DNA of 42,191 nt from Vulcanimicrobiota bacterium (GCA_019240755.1 JAFAXS010000072.1:1-42191), one strand, 5' to 3'. Positions 1 through 10,894 are shown, counted from the stretch's first letter. The notes: generated by a model from the letters alone, not told the origin. Numbers and translations: made by a program.

Positions 1-308
1 AGCGCGTCGCCGTCCTGAGCGAGCTGGAAATGGCTGTAGTCGGTGGAGTTGGGGCGCTGGATCTGCACCTCCCAGACCCCTTCCAAGCCCTTTCGGCTCC
101 CCGCAGAAGGGCTCGGGGCTGGGCTCGCGGGCGCTCCCAACGGCACGAGCGTGGCGTTGGGCAGCGGGGTGGCCGGAAATCCGAGCGGTGGCGGCGTGGG
201 AGGCGGGGTGGACTGCGCCGCGGGACTAACGCCACGGGCACTCGCCACCATAATAACCGCAAATAGCGTGGCGGCGCCGAACGGTACGAGCAACGAAAAC
301 GGTTTCAC
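1..308 (-). CDS. Exported proline-rich protein, N-terminal part (cut by window edge)
   Basis: The frame opens with GTG at 308-306, 6 nt past the stop of the beta-helix gene, and stays open to the edge (about 102 codons). A GGAAG lies about 9 nt upstream of the GTG. Residues 1-27 look like a signal peptide: a VKPFSLL n-region, then a hydrophobic core ending near SARG. A Pro/Ala-rich linker of about 45 residues follows (TPPPTPPPLG and similar), then the start of a domain beginning GVWEVQIQRPNSTDYSHF. The protein is therefore probably exported and tethered by a flexible linker. I do not recognise the domain. Same strand as the beta-helix gene and probably cotranscribed with it. Confidence 0.6.
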   Translation of the reverse strand, partial: MKPFSLLVPFGAATLFAVIMVASARGVSPAAQSTPPPTPPPLGFPATPLPNATLVPLGAPASPAPSPSAGSRKGLEGVWEVQIQRPNSTDYSHFQLAQDGDA

Positions 309-314
309 AGCTAA

Positions 315-2093
315 TTACTTCCCAACCGCCAGAAAGTGCCCCGCTTCTCCGGTGAGAGACGCTCTCTCACCCGGCGCGAGCGTAAAGCCGCCTTGAGTAA
401 GGCCTGTATCCACGCCGTCGATAAATACCTCGGCGCCGACGACGTAGAACGCGATGGGGCCGAACCAACCCTGCGGTGCATTGGGCCAAGGGTGTTTATT
501 CGTAAACGAACCGCTCGGCGGCGGCAACGTGTTTTGTAAAACCGTTCCTTGATCATTGTAACCGTCGCACTCCGTGACGCGCAAGTCGCTCCCCGGCGCC
601 GCGAAGAGAGGTCCGGTCTTGCAGCTGTTCAGGTTGCAGCCCCGCACTTGCATGTCAACGACGGCGCCGCTTACCGAGATTCCGTAGGGCTGGGGAGTGG
701 GCGGAGGCACCGGCGGTTGAGACGCATACCTAGGTATCGAGCCCGAGCAATCCGCGCCGATGACCAACACCCGTACCGCCGGGCCAGTTACCGCGATGCC
801 CCCGCTCGTCGCTTTGCTGGGGTCGCTGGCGTTGGAGCCGTACCGGCCACCCGCAATGACGATGTCCTGGCCACCGTTGATCTCCAGTCCCGCTCCCGTC
901 CAATCGTGGCTCATGCAGTTGTTGAAGAAGATATCGGAGATGATCCCGCCCTTCGTTGCGTCCACGAGCACGCCGGAATTGACCTTTACGGCGCCCGGTA
1001 TTCGGGCGAACACGCAGTTCGCGAAGGAGACCTGATATATGGCAGCGCCGGCTGGGGGCTGAATAAGCACGGCATTGACGCCGCTTTCGCAGTGCACGTT
1101 CGAAATGCACGCATGCGTGAGATTATTGCTGTCGCTTCCCGCGATCAACAGCCCGATGTCGAAATCGGAGAGCTGGGTGTCGGCGACGTAAACGCCGCCG
1201 CCCTTGGGCGCAACCAGGACTGCCGTGCAGCCCGTTGGCGCGTCGGGAGCGGGAGGATTGCCGTTGACGCCCTGGCGGAAGACGCACGAGGCCACATAGT
1301 TCTCAGATCCACCCATGACAACAGCCGTGGCATTGTTGGGCCCGCGCGCGTATTCAATCGTACAGTCTAGAAGGCCCGATTGAAGCGCCTTGTTACCCAG
1401 GTACATGGAGGTTGGGCAATCGGCGAAAAACACTCGCGAGCACGTGACGTTCTGGCTGGCCGCCACGCGAATTGCGGCGTTCCCAGCCGCGCCACCACCG
1501 CCGTATGAGATTTGAAGGTCGCGGAAACGAATGCCGCTTGAAATTGCGTTGATTGAAAACAAATCGGCTGTACCGGTCTGGAGCAGCTCCGTCTTGCTGC
1601 CGTAGCCTGCGATGATGAGGGAGGCGTCCGGGAACGGGTTTTGCGATGCGGACCCGTCCATGGTAATGGTCCCGCCAAACTTGAATAGGCCCGGTGGAAC
1701 GAGTACGAGCCCGCCCCCGGCTTGCGCTATGGCAAAGAGGGCGTTGTACAGTGTCGTAGTGTTATCGCTGTTGCTGGGCGACACTCCGAAGTCTAAGACG
1801 TTGTAAACGGCTCGGTTTCCGCTCCCTTGCCAAGTCGTCCAATGGCCCGAAGTCGGAGGCATGGAAAAGAAACTAATCGACCCGTCAGTGTTCTGGACCG
1901 TCGCATAGGAAGGCTGATTTTGATCTATGCTTTGCCAGTGCTGTGGCGCCGCTTCAACGTACGTCGCATTACGAACGTGCCAGAACGCGCCGTTGATCTC
2001 GTGGTCCTCGTGGTATGCAGAAAGTTCTTCGGTCGCATCGTAAATCACCGCTGGAAGGGATTTGGCAATCGTAATATTGGACGTGAAAGACAT
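315..2093 (-). CDS. Right-handed beta-helix protein (pectate-lyase-3-like fold)
   Basis: 592 aa. After about 100 N-terminal residues of unknown fold comes a VLDFGVSPSNSDNT segment, the usual entry to pectate-lyase-3/GH28-like parallel beta-helices (N-V-x-D-F-G-A-x-x-D). It is followed by GGGLVLVPPG and several irregular rungs rich in Asn, Gly and Val (for example IRFRDLQISYGG and GIIFNNC-type repeats) to about residue 480. The C-terminus (GLTQGGFTLAPGERASLTGE) looks like a small beta module. No signal peptide is visible, which is odd for this fold; it may be secreted by another route or be phage-tail-spike-like. A good ribosome site (AAGGAG, 7-8 nt spacing) supports the ATG at 2093. Substrate and catalysis cannot be assigned. 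Confidence 0.75.
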   Translation of the reverse strand: MSFTSNITIAKSLPAVIYDATEELSAYHEDHEINGAFWHVRNATYVEAAPQHWQSIDQNQPSYATVQNTDGSISFFSMPPTSGHWTTWQGSGNRAVYNVLDFGVSPSNSDNTTTLYNALFAIAQAGGGLVLVPPGLFKFGGTITMDGSASQNPFPDASLIIAGYGSKTELLQTGTADLFSINAISSGIRFRDLQISYGGGGAAGNAAIRVAASQNVTCSRVFFADCPTSMYLGNKALQSGLLDCTIEYARGPNNATAVVMGGSENYVASCVFRQGVNGNPPAPDAPTGCTAVLVAPKGGGVYVADTQLSDFDIGLLIAGSDSNNLTHACISNVHCESGVNAVLIQPPAGAAIYQVSFANCVFARIPGAVKVNSGVLVDATKGGIISDIFFNNCMSHDWTGAGLEINGGQDIVIAGGRYGSNASDPSKATSGGIAVTGPAVRVLVIGADCSGSIPRYASQPPVPPPTPQPYGISVSGAVVDMQVRGCNLNSCKTGPLFAAPGSDLRVTECDGYNDQGTVLQNTLPPPSGSFTNKHPWPNAPQGWFGPIAFYVVGAEVFIDGVDTGLTQGGFTLAPGERASLTGEAGHFLAVGK

Positions 2094-2162
2094 ATCACTG
2101 CTCCTTCTTTAATCGCCAAGATGTAAGACAATTTTTCGAGGTTGGATCATGATCACGTGTGT

Positions 2163-3194
2163 TTAAGGAAGGAGCGGCGGAAAGTAGGCCGAGCCGTCAG
2201 GATTCTCCAGTCCCTTTGTTATTTTTCTCGCCGACGGTATCAAAGAGCCTGGTCGGAATTCGACGATAGCCGGGCCCGGAGAGCCCGCCGAATCGGTAAC
2301 GTATAGCCAGCCCTTTTTATTTACGGTTACGGCGATCGGTGCATCGATACCCTGGCTTATCGTCTGGTACGGATGACGCTTGCCTTCCAGATATTTCGGC
2401 ACGGTGCTTTGAAGGTAGTTAGTAACGTATAGCGTGCCATTTGAGTCTATTGTGATTCCGGCCGCGGAACGGACGCCGTCAGTGATGGTCCGTGCCGGGA
2501 ATTTTGTTCCTGGAGCATAAACGACGATGTCGGATCCAGAGCTGCTGCTAGTCGGGTAGTTCGCGACGTAGATGTTTCCAGAGTGGTCAATCGCGACACC
2601 GGCTGGGTTTGTCACTCCCTTAGTAATAGCGATATGCGGTCGCGAGGAGCCAGCCTTGTACTCTGTGACAGTGCGCGAACCATCGTTCGTCACCCATAGG
2701 TTGCCCTGAGCGTCGATGGCGCAATAGTTCGGTATGTTCACGCCGGCGGTGATCATTCGCGACGGCTTATGTTCCCCGGGGGCGTAGACGGAAATCCAGC
2801 CCAAGCTATTACCTGGGCTATTTGTTACGTAGAGCGTGCCGTCGCCATTAATACAATCAGCAATTGGCTCAAAGAGCCCCTTCGTAATCGTTTGGATTGG
2901 GCTCGGATCCCGAGCGTGTGCGGGGTACACGGTCACCTCGCTATATCCGGGGTCGGTTTGGACAACGTAGAGCAGCGCAAGGGCGCGCTCGCGATTCCGC
3001 CAGCCGGAGGTGCGCCCTGGCGCTGTACGACCGTCCAAAATCTGCCCGTTCGCCCCAAAGGACAACTGTGGAGAGGGAGTTCTACTCGTTGTGTTGCCCG
3101 TTGTCGGCACCGCTCGCTGTGTGCTGCAGCCGCACAAGAACGAAGCCGCCATGGTGGTGCTAAGGGCAAAGTGACGGATACCGGGGGCTTTCAT
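2163..3194 (-). CDS. Secreted beta-propeller lipoprotein (SMP-30/NHL-like)
   Basis: 343 aa from ATG 3194. The frame is open further upstream, but the stretch before this Met is not protein-like, while the next residues form a lipoprotein signal (MKAPGIRHFALS, hydrophobic core, FLCGC with Cys23). The mature part carries propeller-blade repeats: an I-D-x-x-G-N/T-L-Y/W-V-T-N unit followed by a YAPG or YKAG turn, seen at least five times (NGDGTLYVTN, DAQGNLWVTN, DHSGNIYVAN, DSNGTLYVTN, NKKGWLYVTD). Such folds often bind sugars or metals or act as lactonases, but no catalytic residues can be assigned. It is related to the tandem pair at 21891-23966, and is probably on the cell surface or in the periplasm. 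Confidence 0.8.
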   Translation of the reverse strand: MKAPGIRHFALSTTMAASFLCGCSTQRAVPTTGNTTSRTPSPQLSFGANGQILDGRTAPGRTSGWRNRERALALLYVVQTDPGYSEVTVYPAHARDPSPIQTITKGLFEPIADCINGDGTLYVTNSPGNSLGWISVYAPGEHKPSRMITAGVNIPNYCAIDAQGNLWVTNDGSRTVTEYKAGSSRPHIAITKGVTNPAGVAIDHSGNIYVANYPTSSSSGSDIVVYAPGTKFPARTITDGVRSAAGITIDSNGTLYVTNYLQSTVPKYLEGKRHPYQTISQGIDAPIAVTVNKKGWLYVTDSAGSPGPAIVEFRPGSLIPSARKITKGLENPDGSAYFPPLLP

Positions 3195-3288
3195 GGTTTC
3201 TCTGTGGTCAGCACGTTTAGCGCCAGGGGATGTTCGGCGGAGCGGAGCGCCGCCCTGGCTAGTCGAAACTTCACCGACCCCCCAGAAC

Positions 3289-3306
3289 CGAGCGTACCCA
3301 CGCTCG
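3289..3306. promoter_or_regulatory. Inverted repeat over the rpmE -35 region
   Basis: CGAGCGT, a 4-nt spacer (ACCC), then ACGCTCG: a perfect 7-bp dyad. It ends 19 nt before the rpmE -10 box and covers where a -35 element would lie. Position suggests an operator, but no regulator is known; a Zur-type site would normally be AT-rich, so that identity is not supported. Confidence 0.35.
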
Positions 3307-3322
3307 TTGCGCTTGCCAGGGC

Positions 3323-3331
3323 TGATATAAT
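3323..3331 (+). promoter_or_regulatory. Extended -10 promoter of rpmE (TGATATAAT)
   Basis: A consensus TATAAT at 3326-3331 is preceded by TGA, giving a full extended -10 (TGn-TATAAT). No good -35 is present at 17 nt. The box ends 9 nt before the GTG at 3341, so transcription should begin at or within 2-3 nt of the start codon: a leaderless or nearly leaderless mRNA. Confidence 0.6.
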
Positions 3332-3340
3332 GCAAAGGCT

Positions 3341-3613
3341 GTGAAGAGCAAGATTCATCCCAAATGGTATCCCGAAGCGCGGGTGCATTGCGCCTGCGGC
3401 AACACGTTCGTCACCGGCTCGACGCTGCCGGAGATCGCCGTGGAGATCTGCGCGGCGTGCCATCCGCTGTTTACCGGCCAGCAGAAGCTGGTCGACACCG
3501 CAGGCCGCGTCGATAAGTTCAACCAGCGTTCGGCGGCGGCGCGCCGCAAACAAGAAGAGGCCGCTGCTCGGAAGGCGGCTCGCGAGGCAAAGAAAGCCGC
3601 CGCGGAGGCTTAG
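3341..3613 (+). CDS. rpmE: 50S ribosomal protein L31 (zinc-binding form)
   Basis: 90 aa from GTG. The N-terminus [10 protein letters not shown] is diagnostic for bacterial L31. Cys17, Cys19, Cys37 and Cys40 form the zinc-binding set of the C+ type. Residues 72-90 add a charged Ala/Lys/Glu/Arg tail beyond the usual ~70 residues. L31 bridges the ribosomal subunits and can act as a zinc store. An out-of-frame ATG at 3330 only opens a few codons and is not the start. No useful ribosome site precedes the GTG, in keeping with the predicted leaderless transcript. prfA follows after 2 nt, so rpmE-prfA-prmC are probably one operon. Confidence 0.95.
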   Translation: MKSKIHPKWYPEARVHCACGNTFVTGSTLPEIAVEICAACHPLFTGQQKLVDTAGRVDKFNQRSAAARRKQEEAAARKAAREAKKAAAEA

Positions 3614-3615
3614 GC

Positions 3616-4686
3616 ATGAACGCGCGCCTTGAAGCGATGGCGCGCCGATTCGACGAGATTGACGCACAGCTCGCCAATCCGTCCGACGTCTTCGATCAGG
3701 CGCGCTATACCGGGCTCGTAAAGGAACGCGCACAGCTCGAGGCGCCGGTTCAAACGTTTCGGCGGCTCAATGAAACCGCAGAAGAGATCGCCGCCAACGA
3801 AGCGCTCGCGCGCGACAGCGAGCCGGAGCTGCGCGATCTCGTCCGGGAAGAGAACGCGGCGCTGCGCGCGCGAGCGGAGTCGCTCCAAAGAGAGCTGACG
3901 GAGCTGATGATGCCCCGCGACCCGAACGACGAGAAAGACGTGTTCGTCGAAATTCGCGCGGGAGCGGGCGGCGACGAGGCGGCCATCTTTGCGGGCGACC
4001 TCGCGCGCATGTACATGCGTTTCGCGGAAATCGCCGGCATGAGGGTGGAGCTGGCCTCCGAGAGCCCGAGCGAGGCCGGCGGCTACAAAGAGATCGTTTT
4101 TGCCGTCAAAGGCAAAGAGCCGTACCGCTATCTGAAGCACGAGTCGGGCGTCCATCGCGTACAGCGCGTTCCCGCCACCGAGGCGCAGGGACGCATTCAC
4201 ACGAGTACCGCGACGGTCGCAGTGCTCCCGCAGGTGGACGACGACGTTGAAGTGGAGATCAAGCCGGCCGAACTGCAGATCGATACCTATAAGGCGTCGG
4301 GAGCGGGCGGCCAGTACGTCAACAAAACCGAATCGGCCGTACGGATCACGCACCTGCCGAGCGGCATCGTCGTCGCCTCGCAACAGGAACGATCGCAGCA
4401 ACAGAACCGGGAGAAGGCGATGCAGATGCTGCGGGCGACGATCTACGATCGGAAACGCCGCGAGCAAGAAGAAGAGGTGACGTCGCTGCGGCGAGCGCAA
4501 GTCGGCAGCGGGGATCGCTCCGAAAAAATTCGCACGTACAACTTTCCGCAAGACCGCGTGACCGACCACCGGATCAATCGGAGCTTCGGTAACATCCGCG
4601 GGGTCATGGACGGAAACTTGGGTCAGATTGCCGACGAGCTCATCGCCGACGAACGCGCGCGTTTGATGGCGGGCGAAGGGGCCTAG
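3616..4686 (+). CDS. prfA: Peptide chain release factor 1
   Basis: 356 aa, the usual length. RF1 reads UAA/UAG in the ribosomal A site and triggers hydrolysis of peptidyl-tRNA. The stop-codon-recognising tripeptide is PAT at residues 186-188 (RF1 type; RF2 would have SPF). The catalytic GGQ is at 231-233 in SGAGGQYVNKTESAVR; Gln233 is the residue methylated by PrmC. The N-terminal helical domain spans about 1-100. ATG 3616 is 2 nt after the rpmE stop. prmC follows directly, the common prfA-prmC pairing. Confidence 0.97.
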   Translation: MNARLEAMARRFDEIDAQLANPSDVFDQARYTGLVKERAQLEAPVQTFRRLNETAEEIAANEALARDSEPELRDLVREENAALRARAESLQRELTELMMPRDPNDEKDVFVEIRAGAGGDEAAIFAGDLARMYMRFAEIAGMRVELASESPSEAGGYKEIVFAVKGKEPYRYLKHESGVHRVQRVPATEAQGRIHTSTATVAVLPQVDDDVEVEIKPAELQIDTYKASGAGGQYVNKTESAVRITHLPSGIVVASQQERSQQQNREKAMQMLRATIYDRKRREQEEEVTSLRRAQVGSGDRSEKIRTYNFPQDRVTDHRINRSFGNIRGVMDGNLGQIADELIADERARLMAGEGA

Positions 4687-4688
4687 CG

Positions 4689-5507
4689 TTGGCCGAGGGC
4701 GTACGCGCGGCCGCCACCGTCGGCGAGGCGGCACGATATGGGTCGCTGCTACTGGCTCACGCGCTGCGCCGGCCGCGCGAATGGATCGTCGCGCATCCCG
4801 AAGAGCGCCTTTCCGAGGAACAACGCGCGATGTTCGCTGGGCTGTGCGAACGGCGCGGCGCCGGTGAGCCGATTGCATACATTCTCGGGAACGCGGGATT
4901 TTACGGTCGAGAGTTTTTCGTAAACGGCGACGTGTTGATTCCGCGGCCAGAGACGGAGCATCTGGTGGATGAGGCGATTGCGTTCGTCAAGCGCCGGCGC
5001 GGCGCGGTCAGCGTTCTCGACGTGGGAGCCGGCAGCGGCGCCATCGCGTGTTCGATCGCGGCCGAAACAGCTGCGGTCGTCGTCGGAACCGATATCTCGG
5101 AGACTGCGATCGCGGTGGCGCACCAGAACGCGCGACGATTGAACGTTGCAGACAGGTGCGCCTTCGTCCACGGCGATCTCGCGGAACCGGTGCACGGGCG
5201 GCGCTTCGGTGCGATCGTGGCAAACCTACCCTACGTTCCGCGCGGGGATCTCCCAGCTGCGCCGGATCCCCTCTCGTTCGAACCGCGCGTTGCGCTCGAC
5301 GGCGGCTCCGATGGGCTGGCGACATACGCCCGCCTCGTGCCGCAGTTGCCGCCGCTGCTCGAGTCCGGCGGATTGCTGTTGTTGGAGGCGGCGCCGCCGA
5401 CGATTGGGCGGCTTCAGAGAATGCTGCAATCCGCGTTCCCCCGTTACGCCATCGAGCAAAAGCACGACTATGCGGGGCTGCCACGCTACCTAAAAGCGGT
5501 GATCTAG
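4689..5507 (+). CDS. prmC: Release factor glutamine methyltransferase PrmC/HemK
   Basis: 272 aa, starting with TTG 2 nt after prfA. Methylates the Gln of the GGQ motif in release factors using S-adenosylmethionine. The N-terminal helical domain (about 1-85) includes GEPIAYILGNAGFYG and VLIPRPETEHLVD, both typical. The SAM site is DVGAGSGAIACSIA (about 101-114). The signature that binds the substrate glutamine is NLPY at 179-182 instead of the textbook NPPY; Asn and the following Pro-Tyr are kept, so activity is expected. Position behind its substrate gene prfA supports the call. Confidence 0.95.
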   Translation: MAEGVRAAATVGEAARYGSLLLAHALRRPREWIVAHPEERLSEEQRAMFAGLCERRGAGEPIAYILGNAGFYGREFFVNGDVLIPRPETEHLVDEAIAFVKRRRGAVSVLDVGAGSGAIACSIAAETAAVVVGTDISETAIAVAHQNARRLNVADRCAFVHGDLAEPVHGRRFGAIVANLPYVPRGDLPAAPDPLSFEPRVALDGGSDGLATYARLVPQLPPLLESGGLLLLEAAPPTIGRLQRMLQSAFPRYAIEQKHDYAGLPRYLKAVI

Positions 5508-5524
5508 GAATCAGCCAAGGGTAA

Positions 5525-7958
<2,434 letters not shown>

Positions 7959-7962
<4 letters not shown>

Positions 7963-8978
7963 GGCGCGCGCGCATCGGTCTCGATGCGCGCCTCACGCGT
8001 CAGCTCTCCGTGGGCATGCAAACCTATGCGCGGGAACTGGTGCGGCGGCTCCCGCACATCGCTCCGGAATACGACTACGTGACGTTCACGCAAGGGTCGA
8101 ACTTTGGTTGGGGCGAGCAGGTCGCCTTGCCCTGGAAGATGCGACGCGCGCGCCTCGATCTCGCGCACTTTCTGGCGCTCTACGCGCCGGTCGTGATCCC
8201 CGCGCGGTACGTCGTCACGATTCACGACCTGATCCACCTGCGGTTCCCGCAGTACTTCAAGGCGAAGGTCGGCCCGTATTATCGCACCGTGGTACGTTCG
8301 CTCTGTGCTCGTGCCGCGCGCATCATCACCGACGACGAGCGAACGACCGAAGACCTCGTGGCGCTGCTACACGTGGATGCGCGGAAGATCCGAGTCATCC
8401 CACTCGGCGTGGACGAGCGCTTTCTGCAGACCGTCGCGCCGCACGTCGCGGCGCGGCCGTTCCTCCTATACGCGGGGAATCATCGCCCCCACAAAGACCT
8501 TCGAACGCTCTTCGCGGCCTGGTCCGCTCTGCCCGAATCGCTCGAGGTAGACCTCTACCTGACTGGCACGGACGACTTCGGCGGTGAGCTGCAGCGGCGC
8601 TCCAGCGCGCGCCGGCGGATCGTAGCGCTCGGCGAACTGACCCCCTCGGAACTGGCGGGCTTATATGCAGGCGCCAAGGCCTTTGTGACCGCGGCATTGC
8701 GTGAAGGCTTCGGACTTCCAATGCTCGAGGCGATGGCTGCCGGCTGTCCGGTCGTGGCGTGCGCGTCGGCGATTCCGGGCGTGCTGGAGGACGCGGCGCT
8801 AACGTTCCCACCGCGGGATTCGGCTGCCTTGCGCGCGCAACTCCTCACGATGCTGACCGACGACGACTTGCGCCGCGCGATGATCCAGCGCGGGACGCAG
8901 ACCGCGCGTGCTCTCACCTGGGATCGCTGCGCGAGAGCGACGGCCGACGTGTACGCAGAGGTATTGCAGGCATCGTGA
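7959..8978 (+). CDS. Family 4 glycosyltransferase
   Basis: 339 aa from GTG 7959, which overlaps the previous stop as GTGA. The frame extends upstream, but only antisense-like residues lie there; the real N-terminus is RARIGLDARLTRQLSVGMQTY, typical of GT4. The acceptor-side Rossmann domain spans about 1-165 with VVTIHDLIHL; the donor-side domain starts near RPFLLYAGNHRPHKD. The E-x7-E nucleotide-sugar motif is Glu249...Glu257 in EGFGLPMLEAMAAG. Retaining glycosyl transfer to an envelope polysaccharide or lipid is likely; sugar unknown. Works beside the GT2 enzyme. Confidence 0.88.
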
Positions 8979-10462
8979 AGCGCACGTTGCTCGCGATCTT
9001 GTTGGCAACGACGCTGGGCGCGGCGCAGCGGCCAATTGCGATCGTCATTAACGGCGATACGCTAGCGTTGGAGCCGCCGCCGCAGTTCATTCACGGCGTG
9101 CTGTTCGTCCCCGTGCGCCGCACGATCGAGGCACTGGGCTTTACCTTTGCGCGCGAAGGGTCGCAGATCATCGTGCAGGTCGGCTCCAAGCAAGTCTCGC
9201 TGACGATGGGCAGCAACCTCGCAGAGGTTGACGGAAGCCGCGTCGCGCTCGAGTCGCCGCCCCTCGAAATCAAGGATGTCCTGTACGTGCCTGTGAGGTT
9301 CTTCACCGGCGCCCTGGGAGCTCAAGCGAGTTTCGACCGGCGCGCAAACGCATTGTCTATCGTCGCGCAGTTGGTAGGGCGCTCCAGCAACGGACTCGTG
9401 AACGTTCGAGGCGGCTACGAGCGCTTTGGAACTGTCGCCGCAGTGGACGTACTGTCGGATCCGCCCGCGCTCACGCTGTCCTCGAACGGTTCGATCAAGG
9501 TGATCCGCATTGCGCCCAATGCAGCGATCGACGTCACAGACGTGACCGTGAACGTTACGTCGCCGGGCGAGCTCGGCGACGTTCGGCCCGGGGACTTTGC
9601 GCGGGTGGAAATGCGCAAGGACGGCCGGGTGGAGCGGATCGTGGACGAGTACGGCTCGCGAAGTGGCCACATTGTCGCAATTGCAGCCGGCGAGTTCGTG
9701 CTCGGTGACGGACAGGTCATCGCGCCGGGGCGCACGGCCGAGATCGCGCTCAACGGCAAGGCGGCATCGCTCCAGGATCTGCGACCCGGCGATGGCGTCA
9801 CGATCCGGTACAACGTCGAGACGAGTGAGATTCGAGAGATTCTCGCGAGCCGCGCGGTGACGGGCGTCACTACGGGCGCGGCGGCGCCGATCACGATCGC
9901 AAGCGTCCAAACCGACGCCACTCATCCCCTGCACCCGGGTGAGACGATTCACGTGATCGTGCGAGGGACGCCCGCCGCTTCGGGGACGTTCGATATCGGC
10001 TCTGACGTTCCGAATCAAGCGATGCACGAGCAGTCCGCCGGTCTATATACCGGCGCTTACACGATACCGCGCGGAGCAAACTTCAGCGACGTTCCCCTGA
10101 TCGCGCGCCTGCAATCGGGAAGCGGCGCGGCCGATGCCGCCGCACCGCAGACCATCTCTGCGTCCAGCGTGGCGCCGGGAATCAGCGACTTTGCCCCGCA
10201 CGCCGGCGCGATCCTCAACACGAATCGTCCGGCGGTCTATGTCACCTTCGTTTCCGACGCCGTCCCGGTCCGTCCATCGAGCGTGCTGCTGTGGATCAAC
10301 GGCCGCGACGTGACATCGGAGTGCGTGCGCAGCGCCGGCTTCATTCAGTATCTGCCGGCCTACTCATATCCCGATGGTCCCATTCGCGTGACGGTGCGGG
10401 TCTCCGACGAAGCCGGCAACACGACGACTCGGTCGTGGGACTTCACTATCCGGACGCACTGA
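8975..10462 (+). CDS. Secreted protein with copper-amine-oxidase-N-like domain
   Basis: 495 aa from GTG 8975 (GTGA overlap with the GT4 stop). Signal peptide at about 1-20 (VKRTLLAILLATTLGAA). Residues about 25-130 match the two-copy Cu_amine_oxidN1 pattern (VINGDTLALEPPPQFIHGVLFVPVR ... VDGSRVALESPPLEIKDVLYVPVR, each followed by the G-A/F strand), a non-catalytic module often found on envelope proteins of bacteria. The middle (about 140-310) has beta-strand units of the GHIVAIAAGEFVLGDGQ kind. The C-terminus (about 400-495) looks like Ig-like domains (DEAGNTTTRSWDF). The linkage to two glycosyltransferases suggests a cell-surface or polysaccharide-binding role. No enzymatic residues seen. 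Confidence 0.8.
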   Translation: MKRTLLAILLATTLGAAQRPIAIVINGDTLALEPPPQFIHGVLFVPVRRTIEALGFTFAREGSQIIVQVGSKQVSLTMGSNLAEVDGSRVALESPPLEIKDVLYVPVRFFTGALGAQASFDRRANALSIVAQLVGRSSNGLVNVRGGYERFGTVAAVDVLSDPPALTLSSNGSIKVIRIAPNAAIDVTDVTVNVTSPGELGDVRPGDFARVEMRKDGRVERIVDEYGSRSGHIVAIAAGEFVLGDGQVIAPGRTAEIALNGKAASLQDLRPGDGVTIRYNVETSEIREILASRAVTGVTTGAAAPITIASVQTDATHPLHPGETIHVIVRGTPAASGTFDIGSDVPNQAMHEQSAGLYTGAYTIPRGANFSDVPLIARLQSGSGAADAAAPQTISASSVAPGISDFAPHAGAILNTNRPAVYVTFVSDAVPVRPSSVLLWINGRDVTSECVRSAGFIQYLPAYSYPDGPIRVTVRVSDEAGNTTTRSWDFTIRTH

Positions 10463-10812
10463 TGACGGAGTGCGTTTTTTGCCGGATCGCCAGCGGCGAC
10501 GTTCCCGCGAAGGAGGTGTATCGCGACGACGATGCGATCGCGATCGAAGACCTCAACCCGCAGGCGCCCGTGCATCTCTTGGTCATTTCCGTCAAGCACT
10601 ACCCTACCATCGGCGAGGCAACCGGGGGCGATTCGTCGGACGCAGCGATATCGGCCGCCCTAATTCGCATCGCGTCGCGCTTAGGCGAGGAACGGGGCGG
10701 ACGACGCGGCTATCGCTTGGTCATCAATACGGGCATCGACGGCGGGCAGACCGTCGGGCACGTTCACGTCCACGTTTTGGCGGGGCGAACGATGGGCTGG
10801 CCGCCCGGATAA
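10462..10812 (+). CDS. HIT family nucleotide hydrolase/transferase
   Basis: 116 aa. ATG 10462 shares one base with the preceding TGA. CVFCRIASGDVPAKEVY at the N-terminus and the histidine triad GHVHVHVL (His100, His102, His104) are diagnostic of the HINT/HIT branch, which hydrolyses nucleoside phosphoramidates or dinucleotides through a His nucleophile. Cys4 and Cys7 suggest a zinc site with downstream His residues, as in many bacterial HIT proteins. Cytoplasmic. Transcription probably continues from the upstream operon; rpsU after it has its own promoter. Confidence 0.93.
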   Translation: MTECVFCRIASGDVPAKEVYRDDDAIAIEDLNPQAPVHLLVISVKHYPTIGEATGGDSSDAAISAALIRIASRLGEERGGRRGYRLVINTGIDGGQTVGHVHVHVLAGRTMGWPPG

Positions 10813-10833
10813 ATGGTCGATTGTTCGGGCGAT

Positions 10834-10863
10834 TTGACGCTGCGGCGAGCGCCGTGTTAGGCT
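10834..10863 (+). promoter_or_regulatory. Promoter for rpsU-yqeY
   Basis: TTGACG (10834-10839), 18 nt, TAGGCT (10858-10863). The -35 matches 5 of 6 consensus bases; the -10 keeps the important T-A and last T. Predicted transcription start near 10870, giving a leader of about 25 nt with a full Shine-Dalgarno. Confidence 0.55.
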
Positions 10864-10881
10864 CATGCGAGATTTGCCGAA

Positions 10882-10889
10882 AGGAGGTG
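10882..10889 (+). promoter_or_regulatory. Strong ribosome binding site of rpsU
   Basis: AGGAGGTG is fully complementary to the 16S 3' end and lies 5 nt before ATG 10895. It fixes the start against the in-frame upstream ATG at 10865, which has no site. It is one of the strongest sites in the window. Confidence 0.85.
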
Positions 10890-10894
10890 GATAC

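Noticed and set aside
549-1370. 273-codon plus-strand frame over the beta-helix gene
   Set aside because: Arg/Ala-rich antisense shadow of a protein with a clear ribosome site.
2147-2156. GATCATGATC palindrome between two minus-strand genes
   Set aside because: Only 10 bp, made of repeated GATC/ATC; no positional logic as an operator or terminator.
3330-3344. ATG at 3330 as the rpmE start
   Set aside because: It is out of frame and reaches a stop after four codons; the L31 N-terminus begins at GTG 3341.
3610-4878. 422-codon minus-strand open frame opposite prfA
   Set aside because: It is antisense to the complete RF1 gene, and its translation is Arg/Ala/His-rich with no domain. High GC content makes such shadows common.
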